NCBI GenBank assembly: GCA_017517685.1
Contig: JAFWYK010000011.1
Span: 32,868-96,867 of the forward strand
Length of the DNA: 64,000 nt
Origin: Clostridia bacterium
GTDB lineage: Bacteria > Bacillota > Clostridia > TANB77 > CAG-508
Direction of reading: 5' to 3'
Below the pieces are notes generated by a model that was not told the DNA's origin, did not search any database, and was given only the letters and a program-made list of their open reading frames with translations. The translations under genes and the position numbers were made by a program. Of the stretch, positions 8,900 to 17,754 are shown piece by piece (position 1 is the stretch's first letter; each line of letters begins with the position of its first letter).

Positions 8900-9522
8900 A
8901 AAAAATTCCTTTCTGCTTCACTAGTTCTTCTTACTTGAACTCTTTTTTTGTGAAACATATAACTATTTAGTTTTTCAAATATTGCACCATATTGTGGAGC
9001 TAAAGTACTATCATACGGAAGTCTTGTCATACTGTTAGAAATAAATCCAACTGAATCGTCAAAATTTAACCATCCCTTTTGAATAACTTCTCTCCCATCT
9101 ATCTGAATACTACTTATATCCTTCATTTTTAGTGCATATATACTTACAAAACATTTTAAAGATTTTCGATTTGTTTCATCTTCTAAATTAGTATAATCAA
9201 GTTTTATATTTCCTAAGTGATGCAAATTTCTTGAGTCAGCTTCACCTATAGATAGTTCTTCATCAAGTTCTCTTACCATTGATTGAAGTGGTATTTCTCC
9301 TGATTGAACATGACCTGAACATAAATCTAATTTACCTGGATCTAAAAATCTTTTACCTCTTTTTTCAAATAATATTTTTTTATTTACGTCATCAATAACA
9401 AAACATGTACAACAATTTATCCATGGAAGGGTCTCAGGATCCTCCCATGAATAATAATCTTTTTTAGAAATTGTACCTATCTTTTGTCCTTGCTCTGTGT
9501 AAATGTCCAACATTTCTGCCAT
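8896..9522 (-). CDS. Nudix hydrolase inside the glycolytic operon
   Basis: 208 residues with a good Nudix box at 70-92 (GHVQSGE, then RELDEEL). The usual glycine near the end of the box is serine. An N-terminal strand (LDIYTEQGQKIGT) resembles isopentenyl-diphosphate-isomerase-like and YfcD-like Nudix enzymes. The substrate cannot be told from sequence. It sits between pgk (48 nt) and tpiA (4-nt overlap), so it must be made together with the glycolytic enzymes. A housekeeping role on a nucleotide-sugar or diphosphate metabolite is possible but is inference. Confidence 0.85.
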   Translation of the reverse strand: MAEMLDIYTEQGQKIGTISKKDYYSWEDPETLPWINCCTCFVIDDVNKKILFEKRGKRFLDPGKLDLCSGHVQSGEIPLQSMVRELDEELSIGEADSRNLHHLGNIKLDYTNLEDETNRKSLKCFVSIYALKMKDISSIQIDGREVIQKGWLNFDDSVGFISNSMTRLPYDSTLAPQYGAIFEKLNSYMFHKKRVQVRRTSEAERNFL

Positions 9523-9570
9523 AATAAATCTTTCCTGTCATAAATCTTCTAGTATATTATCTTTAGTTTA

Positions 9571-10755
9571 TTATTTATCTTGTAATGCTTCGATTCCTGG
9601 TAATTTTTTACCTTCTAAGAATTCAAGTGAAGCTCCACCACCTGTAGAGATGTGTGTGAATTTTTCTGCAAGTCCTGCTTTTTCAACAGCTGCAGCTGAG
9701 TCTCCACCACCAATTATTTTAACAGCATCGATATCAGCTAAAGTTCTAGCTATGCTATTTGTTCCAATTGCGAATTGATCAAATTCAAATAATCCAACTG
9801 GTCCGTTCCAGATAACTGTTTTAGCATTTTTAAGTTCATTTGCATATAAATCGATAGTTTCTTGACCAATGTCATATCCTTCCCATCCATCTGGAATTTC
9901 TGTATATTTAACTGTCATACTTTCTGTATTTGGATCAAATTCTTTACCAACTTTTGTATCAACTGGTAACATTAATTTAACACCTTTAGCTTCAGCTTTT
10001 TTCATTAATTCTTGAGCTAAATCTAATTTATCTAATTCACAAATTGAATTTCCTACATTGTATCCCATTGATTTAAAGAATGTGTAAGCCATAGCTCCAC
10101 CAATCATTAATACATCAACTTTTTCAATTAAAGCTTCGATAACACCGATTTTATCAGAAACTTTTTTACCACCTAAAATAGCCATAAATGGTCTTTCTGG
10201 GTTTTCTAAAGCTGTTCCTAAGAAGTTTAATTCTTTTTCAATTAAGAATCCAGAAACTGCTGGTAAATAGCTTGCAACACCTGTTGTTGAGCTATGTGCT
10301 CTATGAGCTGTTCCAAAAGCATCGTTTACGAATACTTCTGCTAAGCTAGCAAATGCTTTTGATAATTCTTCATCATTTTTTTCTTCTCCAGCTTCATATC
10401 TTACGTTTTCAAGAAGCATAACTTCTCCTGCTTGTAAATTAGCAGCTAATGCTTTAGCATCTTCTCCAACAACATCTTTTGCAAGTTTAACTTCTTGTCC
10501 TAATAATTTTGAAAGTTCAGCTGCAACAATATTTAATGAATATTCTGGTTTAACTTCTCCCTTTGGTCTTCCTAAGTGAGAACATAAAATTACTTTACAT
10601 TCATTTTCAATTAAATATTTGATAGTAGGTAATGCAGCTACTATTCTTCTGTTATCTGTGATAACTCTTTCATCATTGTAAGGTACATTAAAGTCACATC
10701 TTACTAAAACTTTTTTTCCTTTTAAATCAATATCTCTTACTGTTTTTTTATTCAT
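9571..10755 (-). CDS. pgk: phosphoglycerate kinase
   Basis: 394 residues, standard length. The family start [13 protein letters not shown], substrate-binding SHLGRP, the GGKKVSDK hinge segment and the C-terminal GGGDSAAAV nucleotide loop are all present. It transfers phosphate from 1,3-bisphosphoglycerate to ADP. It lies downstream of gapA, separated by 115 nt that contain a strong RNA hairpin. AAAGGAAAG precedes the ATG. Confidence 0.97.
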   Translation of the reverse strand: MNKKTVRDIDLKGKKVLVRCDFNVPYNDERVITDNRRIVAALPTIKYLIENECKVILCSHLGRPKGEVKPEYSLNIVAAELSKLLGQEVKLAKDVVGEDAKALAANLQAGEVMLLENVRYEAGEEKNDEELSKAFASLAEVFVNDAFGTAHRAHSSTTGVASYLPAVSGFLIEKELNFLGTALENPERPFMAILGGKKVSDKIGVIEALIEKVDVLMIGGAMAYTFFKSMGYNVGNSICELDKLDLAQELMKKAEAKGVKLMLPVDTKVGKEFDPNTESMTVKYTEIPDGWEGYDIGQETIDLYANELKNAKTVIWNGPVGLFEFDQFAIGTNSIARTLADIDAVKIIGGGDSAAAVEKAGLAEKFTHISTGGGASLEFLEGKKLPGIEALQDK

Positions 10756-10811
10756 TTTAACTTTCCTTTCTTTTTAAAGTTTAATAAACTTAAATTTATA
10801 TAAATAACTAA

Positions 10812-10846
10812 AGCTGATGATAAAGGACCGACCTCCACCACCAGCT
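10812..10846 (-). promoter_or_regulatory. intercistronic RNA hairpin between gapA and pgk
   Basis: Read on the minus strand, AGCTGGTGGTGGAGG and CCTTTATCATCAGCT pair over all 15 positions around the loop TCGGT. Four of the pairs are G-U. On the plus strand those four would be A-C mismatches, so the structure belongs to the gapA-pgk mRNA. It begins 24 nt after the gapA stop and lacks a clean T-run. A partial terminator, a processing site or a 3' stabiliser of gapA mRNA are the likely roles. The G-rich arm is striking in this AT-rich context. Confidence 0.7.
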
Positions 10847-10870
10847 CTCGTTTTATATTCTAGTTATATA

Positions 10871-11887
10871 TTAGCCTAATTCAGCAAAATATTTGATTGT
10901 TCTTACCATTTGGCTTGTATATGAATTTTCATTATCATACCAAGCAACAACTTGAACTTGATATAATCCTTCTTCAACTTGAGCAACCATTGTTTGTGTA
11001 GCGTCAAATAAAGATCCGTTTGTGATACCAATGATATCTGAAGAAACTAATGGTTCTTCTGTGTATCCATAAGAAGCATTTGAAGCTGCTTTCATAGCTG
11101 CGTTGATTGAATCAACTGTAATGTCATTTCCTCTTACTGTTGCGATTAATATTGTAGAAGATCCTGTTGGAACTGGAACTCTTTGTGCAGATCCTATTAA
11201 TTTTCCATTTAATTCTGGAATAACTAAACCGATAGCTTTAGCTGCTCCTGTTGAGTTAGGAACGATATTAACAGCTGCTGCTCTAGCTCTTCTTAAATCT
11301 CCTTTTCTATGTGGTCCATCTAGTACCATTTGGTCACCAGTGTAAGCATGAACTGTTGTCATGATACCTGATTGAATTGGTGCATAATCATTTAATGCTT
11401 TAGCCATAGGTGCTAAGCAGTTTGTTGTACATGATGCTGCAGAGATAATGTTATCTTCTGGTGTTAATGTACCTTCGTTTACTCCGAAAACGATTGTTGG
11501 TAAATCTTTACCAGCTGGTGCTGAAATAACAACTTTTTTAGCTCCTGCTGTGATGTGAGCTGATGCTTTTTCTTTAGATGTATAGAAACCTGTACATTCT
11601 AATACAACATCTACTCCTAATTCACCCCATGGTAAATTAACTGCGTCTTTCTCTGCATATATTCTAATTGTTTTTCCATCAACTGTGATTGAGTTTTCGC
11701 CAGCTACAACTGTATCTGCTTTATCATATCTTTTTTGTGCAGAATCATATTTTAATAAGTGAGCTAACATATCAGGGCTTGTTAAGTCGTTGATTGCAAC
11801 GATTTCATACCCTTCTGCTCCAAACATTTGTCTAAATGCTAGACGTCCAATACGTCCAAATCCATTTATAGCTACTTTTACTGACAT
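10871..11887 (-). CDS. gapA: glyceraldehyde-3-phosphate dehydrogenase (NAD type)
   Basis: 338 residues. The Rossmann start INGFGRIGR, Asp34 after the second strand (NAD preference), catalytic Cys153 in SCTTNC and the TGAAKAIG phosphate loop are visible. It oxidises glyceraldehyde 3-phosphate to 1,3-bisphosphoglycerate. It is the first gene of gapA-pgk-nudix-tpiA-gpmI. No CggR-type repressor gene lies upstream. A GGAGG ribosome site precedes the ATG. Confidence 0.97.
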   Translation of the reverse strand: MSVKVAINGFGRIGRLAFRQMFGAEGYEIVAINDLTSPDMLAHLLKYDSAQKRYDKADTVVAGENSITVDGKTIRIYAEKDAVNLPWGELGVDVVLECTGFYTSKEKASAHITAGAKKVVISAPAGKDLPTIVFGVNEGTLTPEDNIISAASCTTNCLAPMAKALNDYAPIQSGIMTTVHAYTGDQMVLDGPHRKGDLRRARAAAVNIVPNSTGAAKAIGLVIPELNGKLIGSAQRVPVPTGSSTILIATVRGNDITVDSINAAMKAASNASYGYTEEPLVSSDIIGITNGSLFDATQTMVAQVEEGLYQVQVVAWYDNENSYTSQMVRTIKYFAELG

Positions 11888-11943
11888 AATATAAATTCCT
11901 CCAATTCTGATACTGTATTATTGTTTAAGTATCTTCATATATT

Positions 11944-11961
11944 TTAGTCTTTTTAGACCAA
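11944..11961 (-). promoter_or_regulatory. 5'-UTR hairpin of the gapA transcript
   Basis: On the minus strand TTGGTCT pairs with AGACTAA around AAAA (one G-U). It lies just downstream of the predicted gapA promoter, at the very 5' end of the mRNA, where such stems commonly protect against decay. Confidence 0.45.
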
Positions 11962-11965
11962 GAAT

Positions 11966-11994
11966 ATTCTATAACAATTCAGAACAATTTTCAA
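11966..11994 (-). promoter_or_regulatory. promoter of the gapA operon
   Basis: Minus-strand TTGAAA, 17 nt, TAGAAT: a sigma-A-type promoter about 80 nt before the gapA ATG. Confidence 0.55.
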
Positions 11995-12034
11995 GTACTT
12001 TTTATAATTTTGTCTCGGCGTCAATTTTGGTTTA

Positions 12035-12394
12035 TTAAAGTTGTATATTTTTAAAATAATAAATACTTATAGCCACTGCAGCCGTTAAACAAATCAACCC
12101 TATCGCAGCTTGATTGTTTCTAGTTTTTAGATCAAGCTTATCTTCCATTATTTTTGTTTTTATTATCTTTATTACCCCATAAATTACAAGAACTCCTTGT
12201 AATATTATCATACCCAAATCCAAAAATGCTTTTGCTGGAAGATTCTTTTGACTAGCTTTTGCTTCTTTTGATGCTACATAAGTTCCTGATTGAGTTCCTT
12301 GATATTGAAACTCACCTGGAGTTGCATAAACATTATTAATAAACAACACACATATTAAAATAAATACACTAAAAACAGTTAAACATTTTTTCAT
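12035..12394 (-). CDS. small membrane protein with signal peptide and two C-terminal helices
   Basis: 119 residues from the ATG at 12394, chosen because AGGAGG lies 6 nt upstream. A signal peptide (about 1-24, ending VYA) is followed by a short polar segment and two hydrophobic helices (about 58-78 and 97-115) separated by a basic loop. This layout resembles small pilin-like or TrbC/VirB2-like proteins, but there are no secretion genes nearby and I do not claim that function. It appears to be a monocistronic unit between two terminated transcripts. Confidence 0.65.
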   Translation of the reverse strand: MKKCLTVFSVFILICVLFINNVYATPGEFQYQGTQSGTYVASKEAKASQKNLPAKAFLDLGMIILQGVLVIYGVIKIIKTKIMEDKLDLKTRNNQAAIGLICLTAAVAISIYYFKNIQL

Positions 12395-12421
12395 AATTTT
12401 CCTCCTAAAAAACAAAAAAGC

Positions 12422-12452
12422 TATGCTTAAAATAGATTATACTTTAAGCATA
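12422..12452 (-). terminator. terminator after the small repeat protein gene
   Basis: A perfect 10-bp inverted repeat (TATGCTTAAA) is followed on the minus strand by AGCTTTTTTGTTTTTT. Confidence 0.8.
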
Positions 12453-12477
12453 ACTTCATTTTTTATTAATTTAATTT

Positions 12478-12738
12478 TTATTTATCTTTTTTCTTAAACC
12501 AACTGAATATATTAATTTCTTGGAAAAAGAAATCATGTAATTCTGGAAATTTAATTTCTTGGAATAAGAAATCATGAACTTCTGTTAAAACTTTTTCTTC
12601 TTTTGCAGTCATTTCAAGAACGATTGGTTTAGAAAAATCAATCTCTCTGCATAAAAAGTTTTTTACTTTTGTCCAAGTATTAACTACCATTGGTAAATTA
12701 CCAGCTTCAGCTGTTTCAACTAATTTATATTCTTTCAT
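12478..12738 (-). CDS. small protein with tandem 13-residue repeats
   Basis: 86 residues from the ATG at 12738; AGGAGG is 12 nt upstream, rather far, but no closer start exists. The C-terminal half holds two near-identical units built on HDFLFQEI (spacing 13 residues, 39 bp in DNA), and an N-terminal NFLCREIDF looks like a diverged third unit. Aromatic residues dominate the repeats, suggesting amphipathic surfaces or membrane association. The family is not recognised. A terminator follows and a promoter lies upstream, so it is expressed alone. Confidence 0.6.
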   Translation of the reverse strand: MKEYKLVETAEAGNLPMVVNTWTKVKNFLCREIDFSKPIVLEMTAKEEKVLTEVHDFLFQEIKFPELHDFFFQEINIFSWFKKKDK

Positions 12739-12787
12739 TATTAATGATATCCTCCTTAGTATAAGTACTACTACTTCTATTATAATA

Positions 12788-12816
12788 TTTATACTATATA
12801 AATACCTAATTATCAA
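12788..12816 (-). promoter_or_regulatory. promoter of the small repeat protein gene
   Basis: Minus-strand TTGATA, 17 nt, TATAAA, about 50 nt before the ATG at 12738. Confidence 0.45.
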
Positions 12817-12866
12817 TAATTTTAGAATTAAGTTTAGATTAAGTTTTCATTACTATTTTGTAACAT

Positions 12867-14156
12867 TTATTCAGCTATTAAGCAAAGTTCATCTCTTTTT
12901 CTCACAACTACATTAACTATTTTATTAGATAAGTCTTCTTCTGATTTTACTTTGACCATAATATAATTTGCAGTATGACCTTTATAGTATCCTTGTTCAT
13001 CACATTCTTCAAACAATACTTCTACTGTTTTTCCAATATATGAATCTAAAAATCTAGTTTCATTATCATCAGATAATTCTAATAATCTTTTACTTCTTAT
13101 TTCTTTAATATCACCTGGAATTTGCTCAGGCATTTCTGAGGCTTTTGTTCCTTTTCTAGGTGAATATTTAAATACATGCATTTTATAAAAGTTAATTTTC
13201 TTTAAATACTCGTATGTACATTCAAATTCTTCTTCTGATTCATTTGGAAAACCAACAATAATATCCGTTGTCAAAATTACATCTTGATAATATTTTCTTA
13301 GTCTTTCTACAATAACTTCAAATTCTTCAGCTGTATATCTTCTATTCATTCTTTTTAAAGTTTCTGTACATCCACTTTGTAAAGATAAATGGAAATGATG
13401 ACATACTTTTTCAAGTTTAATTAATCTTTCCATAAAATCTTCTGTAATCAACAATGGTTCTATTGATCCAAGTCTTATTCTTTCTATACCATCAATTCTA
13501 TTAATTTCTTCTAATAAATCTATTAATCTATAATCTTCTTTAAAATCTCTTCCATATGAAGCTACATGAATACCAGTAACCACAACTTCTTTTATACCAC
13601 TTTTTGCAATCTCTTTTATTTCTTGAATTACACTTTCTGGTTTTCTACTTCTAACTTTTCCTCTTGCAAAAGGAATAATACAATAAGAACAAAATCTATC
13701 ACAACCATCTTGTACTTTAATAACAGCTCTTGTTTTTTCTGTATATGTAACTGAACCAAAATCTTCAAAATTTGCATCATATAAAATATTATCTAGTTCT
13801 TCTTTTTTATTTTTTTCATCAATATACTTTTCAACAAATTCTACTATTTGTGTCTTATCATTTGTCCCTAAACATAAATTTATTTCAGGAATTTGTTCAA
13901 GCTCATCTTTTGACACTTGAACGTAGCAACCAACAGCTACTACAACAGAATCTGGATTATTCTTTTTAGCTTGTCTTAAAAATTGTCTTGATTTTCTATC
14001 AGACATATTTGTAACTGTACAAGTATTTATAATATAAATATCAGCTTTATCATCAAATTCAACTATATCATAACCATGTTCTTTAAAACGTTGTATCATA
14101 CCATTAGTTTCATATTGATTTACTTTACAACCAAGTGTTAAAAAACCAACTTTCAT
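12867..14156 (-). CDS. mtaB: tRNA t6A37 methylthiotransferase MtaB
   Basis: 429 residues. The N-terminal UPF0004 domain has cluster cysteines 10, 46 and 77; the start TLGCKVNQYE is diagnostic for MtaB rather than MiaB. The radical-SAM CxxxCxxC is at 152-159 (CDRFCSYC), and a TRAM-like domain ends the protein. It inserts sulfur and methyl at C2 of t6A37 in ANN-decoding tRNAs. It stands alone, with the mreB terminator upstream. Confidence 0.95.
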   Translation of the reverse strand: MKVGFLTLGCKVNQYETNGMIQRFKEHGYDIVEFDDKADIYIINTCTVTNMSDRKSRQFLRQAKKNNPDSVVVAVGCYVQVSKDELEQIPEINLCLGTNDKTQIVEFVEKYIDEKNKKEELDNILYDANFEDFGSVTYTEKTRAVIKVQDGCDRFCSYCIIPFARGKVRSRKPESVIQEIKEIAKSGIKEVVVTGIHVASYGRDFKEDYRLIDLLEEINRIDGIERIRLGSIEPLLITEDFMERLIKLEKVCHHFHLSLQSGCTETLKRMNRRYTAEEFEVIVERLRKYYQDVILTTDIIVGFPNESEEEFECTYEYLKKINFYKMHVFKYSPRKGTKASEMPEQIPGDIKEIRSKRLLELSDDNETRFLDSYIGKTVEVLFEECDEQGYYKGHTANYIMVKVKSEEDLSNKIVNVVVRKRDELCLIAE

Positions 14157-14241
14157 CTATCATTAATTCCTTTCTTAAAATTTACCTTATTATTATATCA
14201 CACAAATTCTTTATGTCAACTTTAATTTGCTATGCAAAAAT

Positions 14242-14277
14242 AAAGAAACACCTATATGTTAATATAAGTGTTTCTTT
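14242..14277 (-). terminator. rho-independent terminator after mreB
   Basis: A 16-bp stem (one G-U) with loop TAAC on the minus strand, followed by ATTTTTG. Confidence 0.85.
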
Positions 14278-14304
14278 AGAAAATGTATAAGTATAAGGAT
14301 TTTA

Positions 14305-15306
14305 TTATCTTCTCATTTTATCCATGATATCTAGATTATCTAATGCTTTTCCTGTACCTTTAGCAACGCATGAAATTGCATCTTCGGCAATCATAACATT
14401 GATTCCAGTTTTTTCTTGTAAAAGTCTATCTAGACCATCAATTAAACATCCTCCACCAGTCATATAAATTCCTTTGTCGCTTATATCAGCAGCAAGTTCA
14501 GGTGGTGTTTTTTCTAAAACTGAATGAACAGCATCTACAATTAACATTGCAGGCTCTTCTAAAGCTTCCATCATTTCACTTGAATATATAGTAATAGTTT
14601 TTGGAAGACCTGTTATTAAGTCTCTTCCTCTAACATCCATTTCCATATCTTGAATTTTTGGAAATACACAACCAATTTGTTGTTTTAACTCTTCAGCTGT
14701 TCTTTCACCAATCATAACATTATGTCTTTTCTTAATATATTTTACAATATATTCATCAAACTTATCTCCAGCAACTTTAATTGATGAGCTAACAACAGAT
14801 CCACCAAGTGAAATAACAGCTATATCAGTAGTTCCACCACCGATATCAACAATCATATTTCCGCATGGTTTTGATATATCTATACCAGCTCCAATTGCTG
14901 CTGCGATTGGTTCTTCTATTAAATAAACTTTTCTAGCTCCTGCATTTGATGCAGCATCTATAACAGCTTTTTTCTCAACTTCTGTTATTTGAGATGGAAT
15001 ACAAATCATAATTCTTGGTGCAAATAAAAATCTTCCACCAATTTTTCCAATAAAATATTTAAGCATTTTTTCTGTAACTGTATAATCTGAAATAACACCA
15101 TCTCTAAGAGGTCTTGTTGCTACTATATTACCTGGTGTTCTACCAAGCATACGTCTAGCTTCATGTCCGACAGCAAGCACTTCACCTGTTATGTTATTAA
15201 CAGCAACAACAGATGGTTCTCTAAGAACAATTCCTTTGCCTTTAATGTATGCAATTACTGTGGCTGTACCTAAATCGATACCAATATCTTGTCCGAACAT
15301 TAACAT
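14305..15306 (-). CDS. mreB: rod-shape determining actin homologue MreB/Mbl
   Basis: 333 residues. Actin-fold nucleotide motifs are visible: GIDLGTATV near the start, DIGGGTTDIAVISLGG in the middle and TGGGCLIDGLD near the end. It forms membrane-bound filaments guiding lateral wall synthesis. No mreC/mreD follow, so it may be the Mbl/MreBH-type paralogue. The ATG pair (MLM) has GGGGAG upstream. A sigma-A promoter is seen at 15357-15385. Confidence 0.95.
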   Translation of the reverse strand: MLMFGQDIGIDLGTATVIAYIKGKGIVLREPSVVAVNNITGEVLAVGHEARRMLGRTPGNIVATRPLRDGVISDYTVTEKMLKYFIGKIGGRFLFAPRIMICIPSQITEVEKKAVIDAASNAGARKVYLIEEPIAAAIGAGIDISKPCGNMIVDIGGGTTDIAVISLGGSVVSSSIKVAGDKFDEYIVKYIKKRHNVMIGERTAEELKQQIGCVFPKIQDMEMDVRGRDLITGLPKTITIYSSEMMEALEEPAMLIVDAVHSVLEKTPPELAADISDKGIYMTGGGCLIDGLDRLLQEKTGINVMIAEDAISCVAKGTGKALDNLDIMDKMRR

Positions 15307-15356
15307 TCTCCCCTTTTGTATTTTTTCAAAGTTTTGTATATTACATTTGCGTTACG

Positions 15357-15385
15357 ATTATATTACATTACAAAAGAAATATCAA
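15357..15385 (-). promoter_or_regulatory. mreB promoter
   Basis: Minus-strand TTGATA, 17 nt, TATAAT, about 50 nt before the mreB start. Confidence 0.65.
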
Positions 15386-15475
15386 CCCTTTTTATAATTA
15401 AAATTTGAAAAATATTTTTCACTATATAATATTTTCCAATTATTTTCTTTTTTATTCTTTATTTTTCATTTTTGT

Positions 15476-15504
15476 TTGTATTAATCCCATAGTTGTGCTA
15501 TAAT
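15476..15504 (+). promoter_or_regulatory. promoter of the GT2 gene
   Basis: TTGTAT, 17 nt, TATAAT upstream of the ATG at 15544. Confidence 0.5.
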
Positions 15505-15543
15505 TACATTGTTATTTATTATTGTTTAGGAGCGAAAATAACT

Positions 15544-16476
15544 ATGGAAAAAATTTCAATTATTGTACCATGCTATAATGAAGAAAAAGCAATTCCGCTA
15601 TTTTATGAAGAATTATTAAAAAACTTAAAAGAATTCCCAAAAACAGTTGAATTTGAAATTTTATTCATTAACGATGGTTCAAAAGACGATACTTTAAAAA
15701 TAGTAAAAGATTTAGCAAAAAAAGATTCAAAAGTAAAATATATTTCTTTTTCAAGAAACTTTGGAAAAGAAGCTGCAATATTTGCAGGTCTTGAAAATGC
15801 TACTGGTGACTATGTTACATTAATGGATGCAGACCTTCAAGATCCACCTTCACTTTTAAAAGAAATGTATCAAGCGGTTACTAAAGAAGGTTATGATGCA
15901 GTTGGAACAAGACGTTCTACAAGAAAAGGTGAACCAATAATTAGAAGTTTCTTTGCTAGACTTTTCTATAAATTAATTAATAAAATGACAAGTATAGAAA
16001 TGGTTGATGGAGCTAGAGATTATGTATTTATGAAAAGAATCGTAGCAGATGCAATTATTTCATTAAAAGAATACAATAGATATACAAAAGGATTATTTAG
16101 TTTCGTAGGTTTTAACGTAAAATGGATTGAATATAAAAATGTTCAAAGAGTTGCTGGTGAAACAAAATGGTCTTTCTGGAAATTAACAAAATATGCTTTA
16201 GAAGCAATTACAGCATTTTCAACAACACCACTAATCCTTGCTTCATTTATTGGAATTTTATTTTGTATAATTTCATTTTTACTAATTTTAGTAATTATTG
16301 GTAAAACTATCATCTTTGGTGATCCAACTAGTGGTTGGCCATCACTTGTATGTATAATATTCATGTTAAGTGGTATCCAATTATTCTTCTTAGGTATAAT
16401 CGGACAATATTTAGCCAAAACATATTTAGAAGTTAAACAAAGACCAATTTATATTATTAAAGATACAAATATGTAA
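15544..16476 (+). CDS. family 2 glycosyltransferase, GtrB/DPM1-like
   Basis: 310 residues from the ATG at 15544, preceded by TAGGAG. The GT-A domain starts IIVPCYNEE and contains the metal/nucleotide motif DADLQDPP; two membrane helices lie near the C-terminus (about 215-245 and 262-285). Members of this group (GtrB, YkcC, Csb) transfer a sugar from a nucleotide donor to undecaprenyl phosphate at the inner face of the membrane, for later use on wall polymers or proteins. It is monocistronic, with its own promoter and terminator. Confidence 0.9.
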   Translation: MEKISIIVPCYNEEKAIPLFYEELLKNLKEFPKTVEFEILFINDGSKDDTLKIVKDLAKKDSKVKYISFSRNFGKEAAIFAGLENATGDYVTLMDADLQDPPSLLKEMYQAVTKEGYDAVGTRRSTRKGEPIIRSFFARLFYKLINKMTSIEMVDGARDYVFMKRIVADAIISLKEYNRYTKGLFSFVGFNVKWIEYKNVQRVAGETKWSFWKLTKYALEAITAFSTTPLILASFIGILFCIISFLLILVIIGKTIIFGDPTSGWPSLVCIIFMLSGIQLFFLGIIGQYLAKTYLEVKQRPIYIIKDTNM

Positions 16477-16488
16477 TTATAAATTATA

Positions 16489-16520
16489 GAAGTGCTAATT
16501 TTAGCACTTCTTTCTTTTTT
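16489..16520 (+). terminator. terminator between converging genes
   Basis: GAAGTGCTAA, TT, TTAGCACTTC followed by TTTCTTTTTT ends the GT2 transcript. It overlaps the stop codon of the converging DUF421 gene. Confidence 0.85.
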
Positions 16521-17181
16521 TAGCCTGACAATAAAACGAATTATCTCCATTTATTGTAACCACTAATGCTTCTTCAGGTTTTATTCCAAATTCTTTAGTT
16601 TGTTTTTCAAGCCATCTATAATCTTTTCCAATTAATTTTAAGTTTTCACTCATTACTTTCCCATCTAAAACAAGATCAAACGCTAAACCTTCATATTCAG
16701 ATTTAATATTTAAATCTTCTATTTTTAAAGCTCTCTTTTCCGGTTTTGGTACAACGCTAATTTGTCCTGACGTTTCTAAAATTACATATTCAACATCACC
16801 TAAGTTAAATACATCTTTTTCCCTTAATCTTTCTTGAAGTTCATTAATAGTAATAGATTCTTTTTTTAGTGCTTCTTCTTCAATTCTACCTTTATTAATC
16901 AATATTCTTGGCTTACCACAAAAAATTTCTCTTCCCTTTACACTTCTCATATTAATAAAGGAAATTATCATATGCATTAAAAATAAAATCGAAACTGAGA
17001 CAAGAGCATTTAAAAGAGAAGCCTTTTCATCATATATTGGAACTGCTGCAGTATCAGCAATAATCATCGATATTACAAGTTCAAAAGTTTGAATTTGACC
17101 TAGTTCTCTTTTTCCCATTAATCTCATTATTAATAATAAGAAAACATATATAATTACAGTTTTTACTATAACCATTAACAT
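16501..17181 (-). CDS. DUF421 membrane protein (YetF/YcaP type)
   Basis: 226 residues. Three N-terminal membrane helices contain the conserved MRLMGKRELGQ segment (about 20-30), followed by the cytoplasmic DUF421 domain with GKPRILINKGRI and the ELQERLRE and FNLGDVEYVILETSG motifs. Members such as YetF/YdfS influence spore traits in Bacillus; the biochemical role is unknown. GAGG lies 7 nt before the ATG. It converges on the GT2 gene, whose terminator overlaps its stop. Confidence 0.88.
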   Translation of the reverse strand: MLMVIVKTVIIYVFLLLIMRLMGKRELGQIQTFELVISMIIADTAAVPIYDEKASLLNALVSVSILFLMHMIISFINMRSVKGREIFCGKPRILINKGRIEEEALKKESITINELQERLREKDVFNLGDVEYVILETSGQISVVPKPEKRALKIEDLNIKSEYEGLAFDLVLDGKVMSENLKLIGKDYRWLEKQTKEFGIKPEEALVVTINGDNSFYCQAKKRKKC

Positions 17182-17316
17182 TTTTAAACCTCAATATACA
17201 AATTTTATATGAATATTTTTTGCAAAAAATATCAAAATATACTTATATTATTAATTTAAATTTAAAAATTTAAATCAATATTTATATATACTTTTAAAGC
17301 AAGGAGGTAAAAATAA

Positions 17317-17697
17317 ATGGAAAACAATAATTCAAGCACACAATCTTCACGTGCAACCATGGGCGCCTTTGGGCAAATAGTTGGAAGATTTATTGTAGCA
17401 GCAATTATTTTAGGAATAACAGCTTTCTTTACACCTGGTTTTTCTATTAATAATATATGGTCACTTGCAATGTCTGCCTTAGTATTAACTGTTATGGATT
17501 ATCTTATTGTAAAGTTTACTGGACTTCATGCAATGGCTTTTGGTAAAGGATTTGTTGGATTCATGCTAGCTGTTATTACACTTTATGCAACACAATTCTT
17601 TGTTGCTGGATATTCAATATCTTGGATGGCTGCAATCGTTGGTGCTTTAATATATGGTATAATCGATTATATTATGCCTGGCGAACAAAGTATGTAA
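17317..17697 (+). CDS. small four-helix membrane protein, phage-holin-family/YvlD-like
   Basis: 126 residues. A polar N-terminus is followed by four hydrophobic helices; the first ends in TAFFTPGFSINNIWS, the pattern of Phage_holin_4_2/YvlD-type and DUF2512-type proteins. AAGGAGG stands 8 nt before the ATG. In this family the name does not imply lysis, and most chromosomal members are of unknown function. It converges on ileS with a shared terminator. Confidence 0.7.
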   Translation: MENNNSSTQSSRATMGAFGQIVGRFIVAAIILGITAFFTPGFSINNIWSLAMSALVLTVMDYLIVKFTGLHAMAFGKGFVGFMLAVITLYATQFFVAGYSISWMAAIVGALIYGIIDYIMPGEQSM

Positions 17698-17703
17698 CAA
17701 AAA

Positions 17704-17743
17704 AAGAGGATTTAAAAGTAGTTTCTTACTTTTAAGCCCTCTT
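17704..17743. terminator. bidirectional terminator between the holin-like gene and ileS
   Basis: AAGAGGATTTAAAAGTA pairs with TACTTTTAAGCCCTCTT over 17 positions with one mismatch and one wobble. T-rich runs lie on both sides. Confidence 0.75.
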
Positions 17744-17754
17744 AATTTTTTAAA

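Noticed and set aside
12035..12394. VirB2/TrbC-like pilin subunit
   Set aside because: Only the topology is similar; no type IV secretion genes in the window.
17317..17697. Holin of a prophage
   Set aside because: Family members of this type are widespread chromosomal membrane proteins; no endolysin or other phage genes nearby.
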